A stretch of DNA of 64,000 nt from CAYYAQ01 sp964469555 (lineage in GTDB: Bacteria > Planctomycetota > UBA1135 > UBA2386), in NCBI GenBank assembly GCA_964469555.1, contig CAYYAQ010000006.1:1-64000 (forward strand). The letters run 5' to 3'. Below, piece by piece: positions 48,354 to 57,415 of the stretch. The notes below the pieces were generated by a model, which saw nothing but the letters and a program-made list of their open reading frames with translations, made no database searches and had not been told where the DNA came from. A program made the translations under genes and the position numbers. Each line of letters opens with the position of its first letter. Within the stretch, counting starts at the first letter, position 1.

Positions 48354-49333
48354 GAGGTGAGCAACCGCACGGCCTCGGCGACGTCCGGCTTCGAACCGAT
48401 GTAGAGCGGTACGCGCTGGTGCAGCTGGTCGGGCACGACGTCGAGAACATCCATGGTGCCAATGCTCGCGGCGCCGCCGGCATCCCGCGCCACCATCGCG
48501 AGGGGCGCCGCCTCGTACAACAACCGCAGCTTCCCATTCGGATTCTTGCTATCGGCGGGATACATGTAGATCCCGCCTTGAATCAGCGTGCGGTGGAAGT
48601 CCGACACCAACGCACCGACGTATCGCGCGGAACGCTTGCCGCACTCCGTCTCGCCAGTGCGGAACCTCCGCACCATCTCGCGGGTGTTCGCATCCCACTT
48701 CGACTCATTCGCCTCGTTGACGGAGTAGTTTCCGCCACCCTCGGCGAACTTCATCTTGGGGTGCGTCAGGTAGAACACGCCAACCGATCGATCCAGCGTG
48801 AATCCGTTGACGCCGTGCCCAGCGGTGTAGACGAACATCGTCGCGGGTCCGTAGAGGATGTAGCCCGCCGCGATCTGCTCGGATCCCTTGCGGAAGAAGT
48901 CCACGAGACTCCCGGCAGCCGCGGGATCCTCGCGGCGGAAGATGCTGAAGATCGTCCCCATCGACCCGTCCACATCGATGTTGCCGCTGCCGTCGAGCGG
49001 GTCGAACATCAGGACGTACTTGCCCTTCCTGTGAGAGGTGTACTCGTGGGTATTTTCCATCTCCTCGGACGCCAGCGACTTCACGACGTCGATGTTCCGG
49101 AAGACCTGAAGGAAGATCTCGTTCGAGATCATATCCAGTGCCTTGACCTCCTCGCCCTGCACGTTCACGTCTCCGGTCTTGCCGAGCGTGCCGTGCAGAC
49201 CCGCGCGCATGATCTCCATCGCGATCATCCGACCGGCGAGCGTGACGCGGTTGAGTAGGAGAGACATTTCGCCAGAGGCTTTGTTGAGAGCCTGATCCAT
49301 GGCGATCTGTTCCGCGAGTGTGGTTTGAACCAT
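48350..49333 (-). CDS. fbp: Fructose-1,6-bisphosphatase class 1
   Basis: A 327-residue gluconeogenic phosphatase. Metal and catalytic residues appear in SLASEEMEN (88-92 region), DPLDGSGNIDVDGSMGTIFSIF (DPLDGS at 111-116), and GGIYMYPADSKNPNGKLRLLYEAAPLAM. Length matches the family. It is the last gene of the minus-strand run starting at 55044 and begins 21 nt after the glycosyltransferase-like gene. In this context it may carry triose phosphates from deoxyribose cleavage back to hexose (inference). Confidence 0.96.
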   Translation of the reverse strand: MVQTTLAEQIAMDQALNKASGEMSLLLNRVTLAGRMIAMEIMRAGLHGTLGKTGDVNVQGEEVKALDMISNEIFLQVFRNIDVVKSLASEEMENTHEYTSHRKGKYVLMFDPLDGSGNIDVDGSMGTIFSIFRREDPAAAGSLVDFFRKGSEQIAAGYILYGPATMFVYTAGHGVNGFTLDRSVGVFYLTHPKMKFAEGGGNYSVNEANESKWDANTREMVRRFRTGETECGKRSARYVGALVSDFHRTLIQGGIYMYPADSKNPNGKLRLLYEAAPLAMVARDAGGAASIGTMDVLDVVPDQLHQRVPLYIGSKPDVAEAVRLLTS

Positions 49334-49354
49334 CTTGATAGTGGAAACGAACCG

Positions 49355-51073
49355 CTACTTCGGAGCAATGGTCAAGACAGACTCGTTACCCCACTGTCCC
49401 GCGGATACCGTAACCGATTCGCCATCGCGGTACCGCTCGGAGAACGGGATCTGTATGACGTGAATGATCTCCTTCTCGAACGTCAGTACAACAACGCCAT
49501 TCACCTTGAGTTCCACGTTCACCATACCCGCCCACTGAACGTATCGCCCCTTGGGGGCATCCCCGAGGTCGCGGGCGTCTTCGAGCAAGCCGTCGTGGGG
49601 AAAGAAGGGTGCGCGTCCCTCGGCTCGAATTCGGTAGAGGCTGAAGTGTTCCATGCCAGCGCGGCCCCGAGGCTTGTTGTCGCCGGGCCACGTGAAACGC
49701 ACAACCTCCTCCAGGTCGGTCGACGAATTGAACGACTCGCCAAAATGCCGACCGTTGGCATGCACGCCGGCCTGTTCGAACTGCGCCGGGTTGTCGACGA
49801 GGTATCTCACCTTCTGATCCCGGAGATACGCCAGTAGCTCGCCGCGCTTCAAGGCCTCGAACGCCGGACGGTTGACGACCCCGTCGAGATTGATCACGTG
49901 ACTCTCTCGATGCCACATGACGATACCGGAATTGAAACAACCGATCGGCTCGTCCGCCGGGATGAACTCGTTGATAAACTGCCCCGCCATCGTCATCTCG
50001 CGCTGCCACTGAAACGTCCGCACGGGGTACCGGAAGAAGCGGTATCCGTTCCCCACGACCGCGAGGACGAGGAGAGCAAACCCCAGTCGAGGTACGAGTT
50101 GACAGAGCCGCAACGTCGCAAGGACCATCGCGATCCCGAACGGAACGAAGTAGTAGTCACGCGGATAGCAGCGCCAATAGTAGTGCAGACAAACGAGTGA
50201 CAGCGCGCCCAGGAGCAGCCACGCGAACCGACTCTCCCGTCGCCGAATCCCAAACCATGCCGCCAGAAACCACGCCACGGCCATCGGCGTGGAGGACAGA
50301 CGAAACGGCGTGCCCAAGAGGATGGTCCACGTGTGCTGCCAGAGGAGTTCCATGCGGGCACCGAACGTCGTGTCGAACTCCTGTTCGATCAACCAGGGGA
50401 TCGGCGCCGCGGAGTCCTGCATCCAGTGCCCTGCCACCAGCAGATTGAGTCCCGCGTACATGGCGAAGATCAGCGCCGTAAGCACGATGCGGGGAGCCCG
50501 TGCGCGCGGTTCAACGAGGGCCACCACTGCGACCAGGAGTATCAGGTCCGCCCGCGCGGCCACCACGAAGAACCCCGCCCAGAGGAATGCCCTGGGCCCC
50601 TTGTGGTGCACCAGCAGGAAGAGTGCGAGTGCGAAACACGCGAGAGCGGTCTCCTGACCATTCATCGCTTCCGTCGCGAGAAACGGCGCGCCCGAGTACG
50701 CGCAAGCAGCCAGGAGGCCAATGGTGTGCTGCGGTCGCGCCGCTCGATAAACCATCACCGCCGTTCCGAGGTGCAGAGCCAGCCCCAAGAAGACACTCGC
50801 CGCGGGCAACACGGCGGATCCGCAAACAAACGCGACGCCGGACAACAGCAACGCCCACAGGATCTGGACACCGGAGGTCGCGACTCCGGGCGTCACGCAC
50901 GGACCATCACCATTGGCCAGACTCCGCGCCCAACAGAAGTAATAGTACGCGTCATCACGCAGGTGCACGTCGAGCGGCCAGCTGAGAACACAGCGGCTGA
51001 GCACCACCCACGCCGCGATGATCAAGGCCGGGATGACAACCCAGTCCGCACCCTTCACGCTGTACGCTTCCAT
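49355..51073 (-). CDS. Multi-pass GT-C-like membrane protein
   Basis: A 572-residue integral membrane protein with about ten hydrophobic segments in the first ~370 residues, among them WVVIPALIIAAWVVL, GVQILWALLLSGVAFV and RLGFALLVLAVVGN. A LRDDAYYYF motif in the first external loop resembles the acidic motif of GT-C transferases (ArnT/PMT-like, lipid-linked sugar donors). A soluble C-terminal part follows (VINLDGVVNRPAFEALKRGELLAYLRDQKVRYLVDN), typical of planctomycete dolichyl-phosphate-mannose-transferase-like proteins. The acceptor is unknown. It starts 2 nt after the hydrolase stop, so it is co-transcribed. Confidence 0.65.
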   Translation of the reverse strand: MEAYSVKGADWVVIPALIIAAWVVLSRCVLSWPLDVHLRDDAYYYFCWARSLANGDGPCVTPGVATSGVQILWALLLSGVAFVCGSAVLPAASVFLGLALHLGTAVMVYRAARPQHTIGLLAACAYSGAPFLATEAMNGQETALACFALALFLLVHHKGPRAFLWAGFFVVAARADLILLVAVVALVEPRARAPRIVLTALIFAMYAGLNLLVAGHWMQDSAAPIPWLIEQEFDTTFGARMELLWQHTWTILLGTPFRLSSTPMAVAWFLAAWFGIRRRESRFAWLLLGALSLVCLHYYWRCYPRDYYFVPFGIAMVLATLRLCQLVPRLGFALLVLAVVGNGYRFFRYPVRTFQWQREMTMAGQFINEFIPADEPIGCFNSGIVMWHRESHVINLDGVVNRPAFEALKRGELLAYLRDQKVRYLVDNPAQFEQAGVHANGRHFGESFNSSTDLEEVVRFTWPGDNKPRGRAGMEHFSLYRIRAEGRAPFFPHDGLLEDARDLGDAPKGRYVQWAGMVNVELKVNGVVVLTFEKEIIHVIQIPFSERYRDGESVTVSAGQWGNESVLTIAPK

Positions 51074-51075
51074 AC

Positions 51076-51891
51076 CTACCGGAAGAAGTGGTCACGGATC
51101 ATCGACCCGAGAGGCCCGCTCCAGCCAAGGCCAAGATTGTTGTGCCCGGACCCGGACGCGATGTGCAACTTCGACCCGGTGATCGCCGCAGCGACCTTCT
51201 TGCCCATCTCCACGGGCACGATCCGATCTGCATCGCCATGGATGACCAACGTCGGAATCAACACCGACGGCGCGTTCTTCAGGTTGTCGAACGGATGCCG
51301 TAGCAACAGGCCAACTGGAAGCCACGGGTAGTGATGCTGACCCGTCGCGGCGATGGTCGTCGGCGGAGACACCAGGAGCAGTCTGTCCCCGAGCCCCTTG
51401 GCAACGAGATGGACCGCCGAGAACGAACCCAAGGACTGGCCGATGATGAAGAGCGGCACCTTCAACTTCGCGGCCCAGCGCTGCGCCTCTGCACCGCTCG
51501 AATCCGCTGCCGCCATGATGGACGTGAAGCTGGGCGATCCACCGCTCTCGCCGTAACCCGGATACTCGGTGACGAGCGTCTTCATGCCGTACGCCGCGAA
51601 TTCCGCGGCGTGGTAGACGCCCGATCTGAGATCCTCGCCGTTGCCGACGAAGTGCAGCAACACGCCCTTGGGAGTTCCGCTCGGCTTACCGATCGCCACC
51701 CGGTACTCGATGCCATCCGCGGTCGATAGCGTCGTGATCTCGACGTTCGCAACCGCATCGGGCTGCCCTGATCCACGGGCGGCGCCCGGGAACAGCAACG
51801 TGTCCTGGAAAAGATAGATTGCGGCGCACAACACCAGGTACACGGAGACGATCGTGATTGCGGCGATGGTCACCTTGCGTTTCATCCTCAC
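51076..51891 (-). CDS. Membrane-anchored alpha/beta hydrolase
   Basis: A 271-residue protein with an N-terminal anchor (VTIAAITIVSVYLVLCAAIYLF) and an alpha/beta hydrolase fold: nucleophile Ser153 in GQSLGS, Asp in VIHGDADRIVP and His in ASGSGHNNLG. The opening FQDTLLFPG and GKPSGTPKGVLLHFVGNGEDL match the BEM46/YfhR-like family. Substrate unknown. A GTG at 51891 overlaps the upstream stop (GTGA), with an ATG two codons later as the alternative start. Confidence 0.8.
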   Translation of the reverse strand: MRMKRKVTIAAITIVSVYLVLCAAIYLFQDTLLFPGAARGSGQPDAVANVEITTLSTADGIEYRVAIGKPSGTPKGVLLHFVGNGEDLRSGVYHAAEFAAYGMKTLVTEYPGYGESGGSPSFTSIMAAADSSGAEAQRWAAKLKVPLFIIGQSLGSFSAVHLVAKGLGDRLLLVSPPTTIAATGQHHYPWLPVGLLLRHPFDNLKNAPSVLIPTLVIHGDADRIVPVEMGKKVAAAITGSKLHIASGSGHNNLGLGWSGPLGSMIRDHFFR

Positions 51892-52895
51892 ACCAAGTCG
51901 GAATCACCGAGCGTGTACCACCAGTGCTCCTGCAACCACTCGGTCGTCATCTGTGGATGGTAGATGCGGTGCGTCAGACGCCGCTCTTCGTACTCCGCCG
52001 AGGACACTACGGCGAACCCGCGCTCCTGCAGATTCGCGAACTCCGGACTCGGGTCAGGGAACGCCGCCATCAATCGTTGCCGCCCCAACTCGCGCGCCCG
52101 CGCCGTCGTCGCCGCGAGGAGGGCGTCCATCGCCTCGGTGTCGTCCTGCACCACCACCCAGTCCGCGATCGTGCACGATCCCGGCGCGAGTTCGTGGACG
52201 GGCCGCAACACCATGAACCCGCACAGCGAGCCATCGCGTCGAACCTCGTACTGCTCGTAGTCATCGCCGGGGATCTTCACGTATCGCCATTCGAGAAACT
52301 CGGCATTACGACGGGTGAGGCAGCCCTTGTCTTGCGCCATTCGCGCAAACAACTCGTCGACGTCCGTCGTCACCGTCGCACTGCGCTCGACCTGCACGCC
52401 CGGCGGACACTCCGCGCTGCCCTCGCCGACGTCACGGCACAGATAGTTGACAACCCGCAGTTGGTGATACTCGAGGTATCGCTTCCCGATGCGCTCCGCG
52501 GCCGGCACCGGATAGCCGTACATCACCGCGTCACCCATTTCGTGACAGAGTTCGAACCAGGGGAACGCGTTGTTGACGAACAGCCCTGGACGCTTGAGAC
52601 CGCGCCGGTGGTCCGGATGCGCCATGCTGTCCACGATGTGCACGAACGTGCAGTCGCCGAACTTCGTCGCCATCGGGTAGACGACACCGGCATACTGCGC
52701 CGCGCAGGTTCCGTCCTCGGTGAACGCGAGCGAAATCCGGTGGCCGAACGGACACTCGACGAACTCCCAATTCCAGTAGTCGAGAGCGCGATCGACGTAG
52801 CTCTCGCCGCAAACCTCGCGAAATACGAGGTTGAACGTCTTCAGGATTTCTACTTCGTCGCCGGGCTCGTAGCCGCGATGGATGTAGTTGGTCAA
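51888..52895 (-). CDS. GNAT-like acyltransferase family protein
   Basis: A 335-residue protein that looks like two GNAT-type halves: an N-terminal half (RGYEPGDEVEILKTFNLVFRE, DRALDYWNWEFVECPFG, YAGVVYPMATKFGDC, VDSMAHPDHRRGL) resembling an acetyl-CoA-binding core, and a C-terminal half (DDTEAMDALLAATTARARELGRQRLMAAFPDP). Proteins of this type are annotated as GNAT N-acetyltransferases; the acceptor is unknown. I place the start at TTG 52893-52895, which overlaps the punA TGA, because residues upstream of it are not family-like. It is one link in the overlapping nupC-punA run. Confidence 0.6.
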   Translation of the reverse strand: MTNYIHRGYEPGDEVEILKTFNLVFREVCGESYVDRALDYWNWEFVECPFGHRISLAFTEDGTCAAQYAGVVYPMATKFGDCTFVHIVDSMAHPDHRRGLKRPGLFVNNAFPWFELCHEMGDAVMYGYPVPAAERIGKRYLEYHQLRVVNYLCRDVGEGSAECPPGVQVERSATVTTDVDELFARMAQDKGCLTRRNAEFLEWRYVKIPGDDYEQYEVRRDGSLCGFMVLRPVHELAPGSCTIADWVVVQDDTEAMDALLAATTARARELGRQRLMAAFPDPSPEFANLQERGFAVVSSAEYEERRLTHRIYHPQMTTEWLQEHWWYTLGDSDLV

Positions 52896-53722
52896 CTGGG
52901 TGTTTTGGCTTGGGACTGACAGAAGTCGCGTAGCAACTGCGAGAAGCTCTCCGCCGTGGCCTCGCCGGTAGCGATGACCTCCGCGTGGTCGAGTGGCGCA
53001 TCGGACATTCCCGCGGCGACGTTGCTGATCATTGAGATGCCTGCGACACGGGCCCCCATGGCCGAGAGCGCCATCGCTTCGTGCACCGTGCTCATTCCGA
53101 CCGCGTCTGCACCCCACGAGCGGAACATGCGGATCTCGGCAGGCGTCTCGTAGTTCGGCCCGAGCAGACCCGCGTAGACACCACTGCGGAGTTCGGGACC
53201 GATGGAGAGCAACCGAGCCCGGAGCTCAGGATCGTAGACCGCCGACTGGTCGGGAAAACGTGAACCGAGCGCCGACTCGTGCGCACCGAGAAAGGGCGAA
53301 CCACCGGTGAGGTTGAGGTGGTCGGTCAAGACCATGAGATCGCCGGGCTGCATGCCCTCGGCCAAGCCACCGGCGGCGTTCGTGAGCACGAAGACGGGCA
53401 CGCCGAGAAGCCGCAAGGTACGCACCGGTCGCACGACGTCGTTGGGTTGCCACCCCTCGTACAGGTGCGGGCGGCCCGTGAGGCACGCGACCCGAGTCCC
53501 GCCCGCATTGCCGAGGATCAGACTGCCACCGTGTCCCTCGACGCGGGGTATCGGCCAATTCGCGACGTCGTGAAATGGAATCTCCTGAGAGTCCGAGAGA
53601 CTCGCCCCGAAATCCTTGAGACCGCTGCCCAGCACGAACGCCACGCGGACGCCCTCGAAATCCACGCCGTCCAACGACTGCGTTGCGGCGGCGAGGCGCT
53701 CGGACTCGGTCTCGGCGATCAC
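52892..53722 (-). CDS. punA: Purine-nucleoside phosphorylase
   Basis: A 276-residue trimeric-type (class I) purine nucleoside phosphorylase, splitting inosine or guanosine with phosphate. Motifs are VAFVLGSGLKDFG, LTGRPHLYEGW, FVLTNAAGGLAEGMQPGDLMVLTDHLNLTG, LLGPNYETPAEIRMFRSWGADAVGMSTVHEAM and GISMISNVAAGMSDAPLDHAEV. GTG start overlaps the transporter stop by 4 nt, coupling uptake to phosphorolysis. The 395-residue frame upstream to 54079 is rejected because it is antisense-frame sequence inside the transporter. Confidence 0.95.
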   Translation of the reverse strand: MIAETESERLAAATQSLDGVDFEGVRVAFVLGSGLKDFGASLSDSQEIPFHDVANWPIPRVEGHGGSLILGNAGGTRVACLTGRPHLYEGWQPNDVVRPVRTLRLLGVPVFVLTNAAGGLAEGMQPGDLMVLTDHLNLTGGSPFLGAHESALGSRFPDQSAVYDPELRARLLSIGPELRSGVYAGLLGPNYETPAEIRMFRSWGADAVGMSTVHEAMALSAMGARVAGISMISNVAAGMSDAPLDHAEVIATGEATAESFSQLLRDFCQSQAKTPS

Positions 53723-55044
53723 TGACCGCCTCCAGGCGACGCGAGCAACCCGGCGAAACACGCGGTGAGACACGTCGCCAACGCTCCCGCCCACATCGCG
53801 CGCACCGCAAGCTTCGCGATGTCGCTCTTGCGTTCTGGAGACATCGCTCCCAGCCCACCGATCTGAATGGCGACGGACCCGAGATTCGCAAAACCACACA
53901 GCGCGAAGGACGCGATCATGCTCGTCCGCGGCGAAATCTTGTTCTCGCTGATCAGTTCCCCGAGGTCCTTGTAGGCGAGCAATTCCGTCAGCACGATCTT
54001 CTTGCCGAGCAGCTCTGCGAGAATCGGGATCTCCGCGAACTCCACCCCCATCACCGCGGCGATCGGATAGAAAACCCATCCGAGGATGCGTTCGAGGGAG
54101 AGGTCGCCGGGCGCCATGCCGAGCAACCAGTTGATCACGGCGACCAGGCCGAGGAACGCGATGAGCATCGCCCCGACGTTGAGCGCGAGCTTCAGCCCAT
54201 CGCTCGCGCCGTGGGCGGCGGCTTCGACGACGCTACCCGCCTCGCTCTTGGGTGTGCGCACGACCTTGCCCATCGTCTCGCTCTTCTCGGTCTCGGGCCA
54301 CAGCATCTTGGTGCAGATGAGTCCCGCGGGAACGCCCATGACACTCGCAACCATGAGGTGACCAGGCGCCACGCCGTAGAGTACGTACAACGCAAAGACG
54401 CCTCCAGCGATCGTGCAATAACCGCCGGTCATGACCGCGTGGATCTCGCTCAAGGTCATCCGCGCGAGATAGGGCTTCACCATCAGCGGAGCTTCGGTCT
54501 GGCCGACGAATATGTTGCCGCACGCCGACAGCGACTCCGCGCCGGACGTCCCCATGATGCGCGCCATGAGGTACGCCATCCCTTGCACGATCTTCTGCAT
54601 GATGCCCATGTGGTAGAGCACGGCCATCAGGGCAGAGAAGAAGATCAATGTCGGAAGCACCTGCGTGGCGAAGATGAATCCGATGTCGCGCCTGCCACCC
54701 TCCATGAACGCTTCGCGAATCGCGGCGTAGGTGCGACCGTCCGGCGCGATTTGTTGCGGGTCCATCGCGCGGAATGCGCTGTCGACCATCCAGAAGTCCG
54801 CGAGCGGACCGAAGATGAACTTCGTGCCCTCGCTGGAGAGGTCCAGGAAGTCCTTTACCCCATGGCCGAGGGTGTAGAGCGCGTTCTGTCCAGCTGGCCA
54901 GGCGAGGAAGATGACACCGAGCACCGCCTGGATCCCGAGCCCGGTCAACACCAAGCGCCACTTGATCGACTTTCGGCTCTTCGACAGCGCGAACAGCAAA
55001 CCGAGGATGACCAGGATGCCAGCAAAGGAGATGAGCTTCAGCAT
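53719..55044 (-). CDS. NupC/CNT-family concentrative nucleoside transporter
   Basis: A 441-residue integral membrane protein with about ten hydrophobic helices. CNT signatures are visible: QVLPTLIFFSALMAVLYHMGIMQKIV, SGAESLSACGNIFVGQTEAPLMVKPYL, EIHAVMTGGYCTIAGGVFALYV, and the C-terminal SPRTSMIASFALCGFANLGSVAIQIGGLGAM. These segments line the nucleoside and sodium/proton sites in CNT structures. The start MLKLISFAGILVILG at 55044 is chosen over the long frame to 55359. It heads the minus-strand run and is divergent from fdhD. Confidence 0.93.
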   Translation of the reverse strand: MLKLISFAGILVILGLLFALSKSRKSIKWRLVLTGLGIQAVLGVIFLAWPAGQNALYTLGHGVKDFLDLSSEGTKFIFGPLADFWMVDSAFRAMDPQQIAPDGRTYAAIREAFMEGGRRDIGFIFATQVLPTLIFFSALMAVLYHMGIMQKIVQGMAYLMARIMGTSGAESLSACGNIFVGQTEAPLMVKPYLARMTLSEIHAVMTGGYCTIAGGVFALYVLYGVAPGHLMVASVMGVPAGLICTKMLWPETEKSETMGKVVRTPKSEAGSVVEAAAHGASDGLKLALNVGAMLIAFLGLVAVINWLLGMAPGDLSLERILGWVFYPIAAVMGVEFAEIPILAELLGKKIVLTELLAYKDLGELISENKISPRTSMIASFALCGFANLGSVAIQIGGLGAMSPERKSDIAKLAVRAMWAGALATCLTACFAGLLASPGGGQ

Positions 55045-55129
55045 GGGTTCAGGGTCTCTGGTGGTTATCATGTACGGGGCCGGCGACATTACCACCCGAA
55101 ACGGTGGGAATGTCGCCGTGGCGACCCCG

Positions 55130-55966
55130 ATGGCAAGCGAACCGCCACATCTTCCCGCCCCGCATCCCCGTTCCGAGCACGAGGGCTCTGCCCGCCGCGA
55201 ACTGACCGGCGGAGAAGAGGACTTCCTCATTCGCGAGGAGCCCCTGCTCATCAAGGTCGAAGACCAGCAGGTCTTGACGATGCGAACACCCGGTGACGAC
55301 CTGCACCTCGCCGTCGGGTTCTTGTTGAGCGAGGGCGTAATCCAACGTGCGGAGGACATCGAGGATCACAGGTTCACAGCCGGTGACCCCCGAAGATTGC
55401 GAGCGGACACGATCGAACTTCACCCGGCCACGAGCAGTCGGGCGACGATTAGGGGGCGGCTCACGCGGACACACGAGATCCGGTCGTCGTGCGGGATCTG
55501 TGGCCTGACGGACCCCGACGATCTGCTCGAATCCACGCCCCCCTTGCTTCCCGGGATGCCGAAACTCACCGCGACCCAGATCGAGTCGTTCCACCGCGAC
55601 TTCGAGACACGGCAACCGTTGTTCACGCAGACCGGCGCGTGCCACGGGGCGGTCCTCTTCGACGCGGGCGGCGCGCTGCTCGGCGCCGGCGAAGACGTCG
55701 GTCGGCACAACGCCCTCGACAAGGCGCTCGGGGCCGCGAGCATGGCCGGCCACGACCTCCAACAAGCGATCGCAGTCCTGTCCGGTCGCGCGGGATACGA
55801 CTTGACGATCAAGTGCCTGCGAATGGGCGTCCCCGTCATCCTCTCCGTGTCGGCAGCTTCCGCGTTGAGCCACGATCTCTGCAGCGCCGCCGGCGGCACG
55901 CTCGTGGGATTCCTGCGCAAAGGGCGGATGAAGATCTACTGTGATGGCGGTCGGATCTCGGGTTAG
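55130..55966 (+). CDS. fdhD: Formate dehydrogenase sulfurtransferase FdhD
   Basis: A ~278-residue protein that passes sulfur from a cysteine desulfurase to the molybdenum cofactor of formate dehydrogenase. The key CxxC appears in RSSCGICGLTD, with EEPLLIKVEDQQVLTMRTPGDDLHLAVGFLLSEGVI upstream and GEDVGRHNALDKALG and LSGRAGYDLTIKCLRMGVPVILSVSAASAL downstream, all diagnostic. IscS could be its sulfur donor. Starts at 55070 and 55130 are both possible; the second gives the usual length. It overlaps or abuts ispG. No formate dehydrogenase gene is in the window; in many Sec-decoding bacteria that enzyme is itself a selenoprotein. Confidence 0.92.
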   Translation: MASEPPHLPAPHPRSEHEGSARRELTGGEEDFLIREEPLLIKVEDQQVLTMRTPGDDLHLAVGFLLSEGVIQRAEDIEDHRFTAGDPRRLRADTIELHPATSSRATIRGRLTRTHEIRSSCGICGLTDPDDLLESTPPLLPGMPKLTATQIESFHRDFETRQPLFTQTGACHGAVLFDAGGALLGAGEDVGRHNALDKALGAASMAGHDLQQAIAVLSGRAGYDLTIKCLRMGVPVILSVSAASALSHDLCSAAGGTLVGFLRKGRMKIYCDGGRISG

Positions 55967-55982
55967 CATCCCGAGACCCCAG

Positions 55983-57194
55983 ATGCAGAGTCCCGCGCGC
56001 AAGAACACCGTCTCGGTCGCCGTCGGCAAAGTGACCGTCGGCGGGGGTCATCCCGTGGTCGTGCAGTCCATGACGAATACGGACACGGCGGATGCCGTAG
56101 CGACTGCGGCACAGGTCGCCGATCTCTACAACTCGGGATCCGAACTCGTCCGCATCACGGTCAACAACAAGGAAGCTGCCGCCGCCGTCCCGGAGATCCG
56201 CAAGCGCCTCATCGACGCATGCCTCGACGTGCCGTTGATCGGCGACTTCCACTACAACGGCCACGTTCTACTGAGCGAGTATCCTGAGACAGCCCGCTGT
56301 CTCGACAAGTACCGCATCAACCCCGGCAACGTCGGCAAGGGCGCAAACCACGACAAGAACTTCGCGACGATGATCCGCATCGCGATCGAACACGATCGCC
56401 CGGTCCGCATCGGAGTCAACGCTGGTTCCCTGGATCAAGAACTGCTGTCCAACCTCATGGACGAGAACTCCGCGTCGTCAGAACCTCAGAGCGCCGACGA
56501 CGTGATGCTCGAGGCGATGGTCCAGAGCGCGCTGCTTTCGGCGCACGCCGCGGAGGAACTCGGTCTCTCGCGCGACAAGATCATCCTCAGCTGCAAGATC
56601 AGCGAAGTGCAGCAGCTCGTGCAAGTCTACACGATGCTCGCCGCGCGAACGGATCACGCACTGCACCTCGGACTCACCGAGGCCGGGATGGGCAACAAGG
56701 GAATCGTCTCCTCGACCGCCGGGCTCGCGATCCTCCTGCAGCGCGGCATCGGCGACACCATCCGGGTGTCCTTGACACCGGCACCCGGTGCTCCGCGCAC
56801 AGAAGAGGTCCGCATCTGCCAGCAGATCCTGCAGAGTCTCGCCATCCGACCGTTCCTTCCCAGCGTGACGGCGTGTCCAGGATGCGGACGAACGACGAGC
56901 ACGTACTTCCAGGAACTCTCCCAGACCGTCGAGCAGTTCCTCACCCGCCGGATGCCCGAGTGGAAAAAGGAACGCCCGCAGGTTGCCCTGCTGAAAGTCG
57001 CGGTGATGGGCTGCGTCGTCAACGGTCCGGGCGAGAGCAAGGCGGCGCACATCGGCATCAGCCTGCCCGGCACGGGCGAGGCGCCGCGCTCGCCCGTCTA
57101 CATCGACGGCGCGCAGGTGATGACGCTCGAGGGGCCCACGCTGACGGACGACTTCTTGGCGCTGATCGAGGACTACGTCGCGAAGATGGTATGA
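55983..57194 (+). CDS. ispG: 4-hydroxy-3-methylbut-2-enyl diphosphate synthase
   Basis: A 403-residue [4Fe-4S] enzyme of the MEP isoprenoid pathway. Segments VTVGGGHPVVVQSMTNTDTADA, RINPGNVGKG, VRIGVNAGSLDQELL, LHLGLTEAGMGNKGIVSSTAGLAILLQRGIGDTIRVSLT and the cluster Cys in SVTACPGCGRTTSTY and VAVMGCVVNGPGE are all present. Of the possible starts, ATG 55983 is preferred; an earlier ATG at 55941 would overlap fdhD by 26 nt. It depends on the ISC system for its cluster and ends shortly before a truncated convergent gene. Confidence 0.95.
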   Translation: MQSPARKNTVSVAVGKVTVGGGHPVVVQSMTNTDTADAVATAAQVADLYNSGSELVRITVNNKEAAAAVPEIRKRLIDACLDVPLIGDFHYNGHVLLSEYPETARCLDKYRINPGNVGKGANHDKNFATMIRIAIEHDRPVRIGVNAGSLDQELLSNLMDENSASSEPQSADDVMLEAMVQSALLSAHAAEELGLSRDKIILSCKISEVQQLVQVYTMLAARTDHALHLGLTEAGMGNKGIVSSTAGLAILLQRGIGDTIRVSLTPAPGAPRTEEVRICQQILQSLAIRPFLPSVTACPGCGRTTSTYFQELSQTVEQFLTRRMPEWKKERPQVALLKVAVMGCVVNGPGESKAAHIGISLPGTGEAPRSPVYIDGAQVMTLEGPTLTDDFLALIEDYVAKMV

Positions 57195-57232
57195 AGGCAA
57201 AACGGCTCTCTCGGTCAAGCGGCTAGCCAGGA

Positions 57233-57412
57233 CTACGCCCGCGGAATCGGTCCAGCGCGACGACAGCACGGCAGCACCGATCGCCAGAACACGTGGCTGG
57301 TGCCCTTTGGAATCACGGCGATCACGGTCTTTCCGGAAGAACCCGCGTCGTCGTCACTGCATCCAAACCCGAGAATCAGGACGGCGAGGAGACAAGGCGC
57401 GCGAAACTTCAT
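57233..57412 (-). pseudogene. Truncated sugar-type ABC substrate-binding lipoprotein
   Basis: Starting 3 nt after the deoA stop, the frame gives a lipoprotein signal (MKFRAPCLLAVLILGFGC, lipidation Cys18) and then KTVIAVIPKGTSHVFWRSV. This is the first beta strand and helix start of a RbsB-like periplasmic sugar-binding protein ('xxIAVIPKGTxHxFWxxVxxG'). After WRSV the sequence departs from the family and stops at residue 59, against an expected ~330. The remainder of the gene is absent before ispG. An intact copy would have been the binding protein of a sugar or nucleoside ABC importer downstream of deoA. Confidence 0.6.
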
Positions 57413-57415
57413 GAT

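Noticed and set aside
53723..54079. N-terminal extension of punA
   Set aside because: It lies within the nucleoside transporter gene on the same strand in another frame and carries no family sequence; the GTG at 53722 fits both length and coupling.
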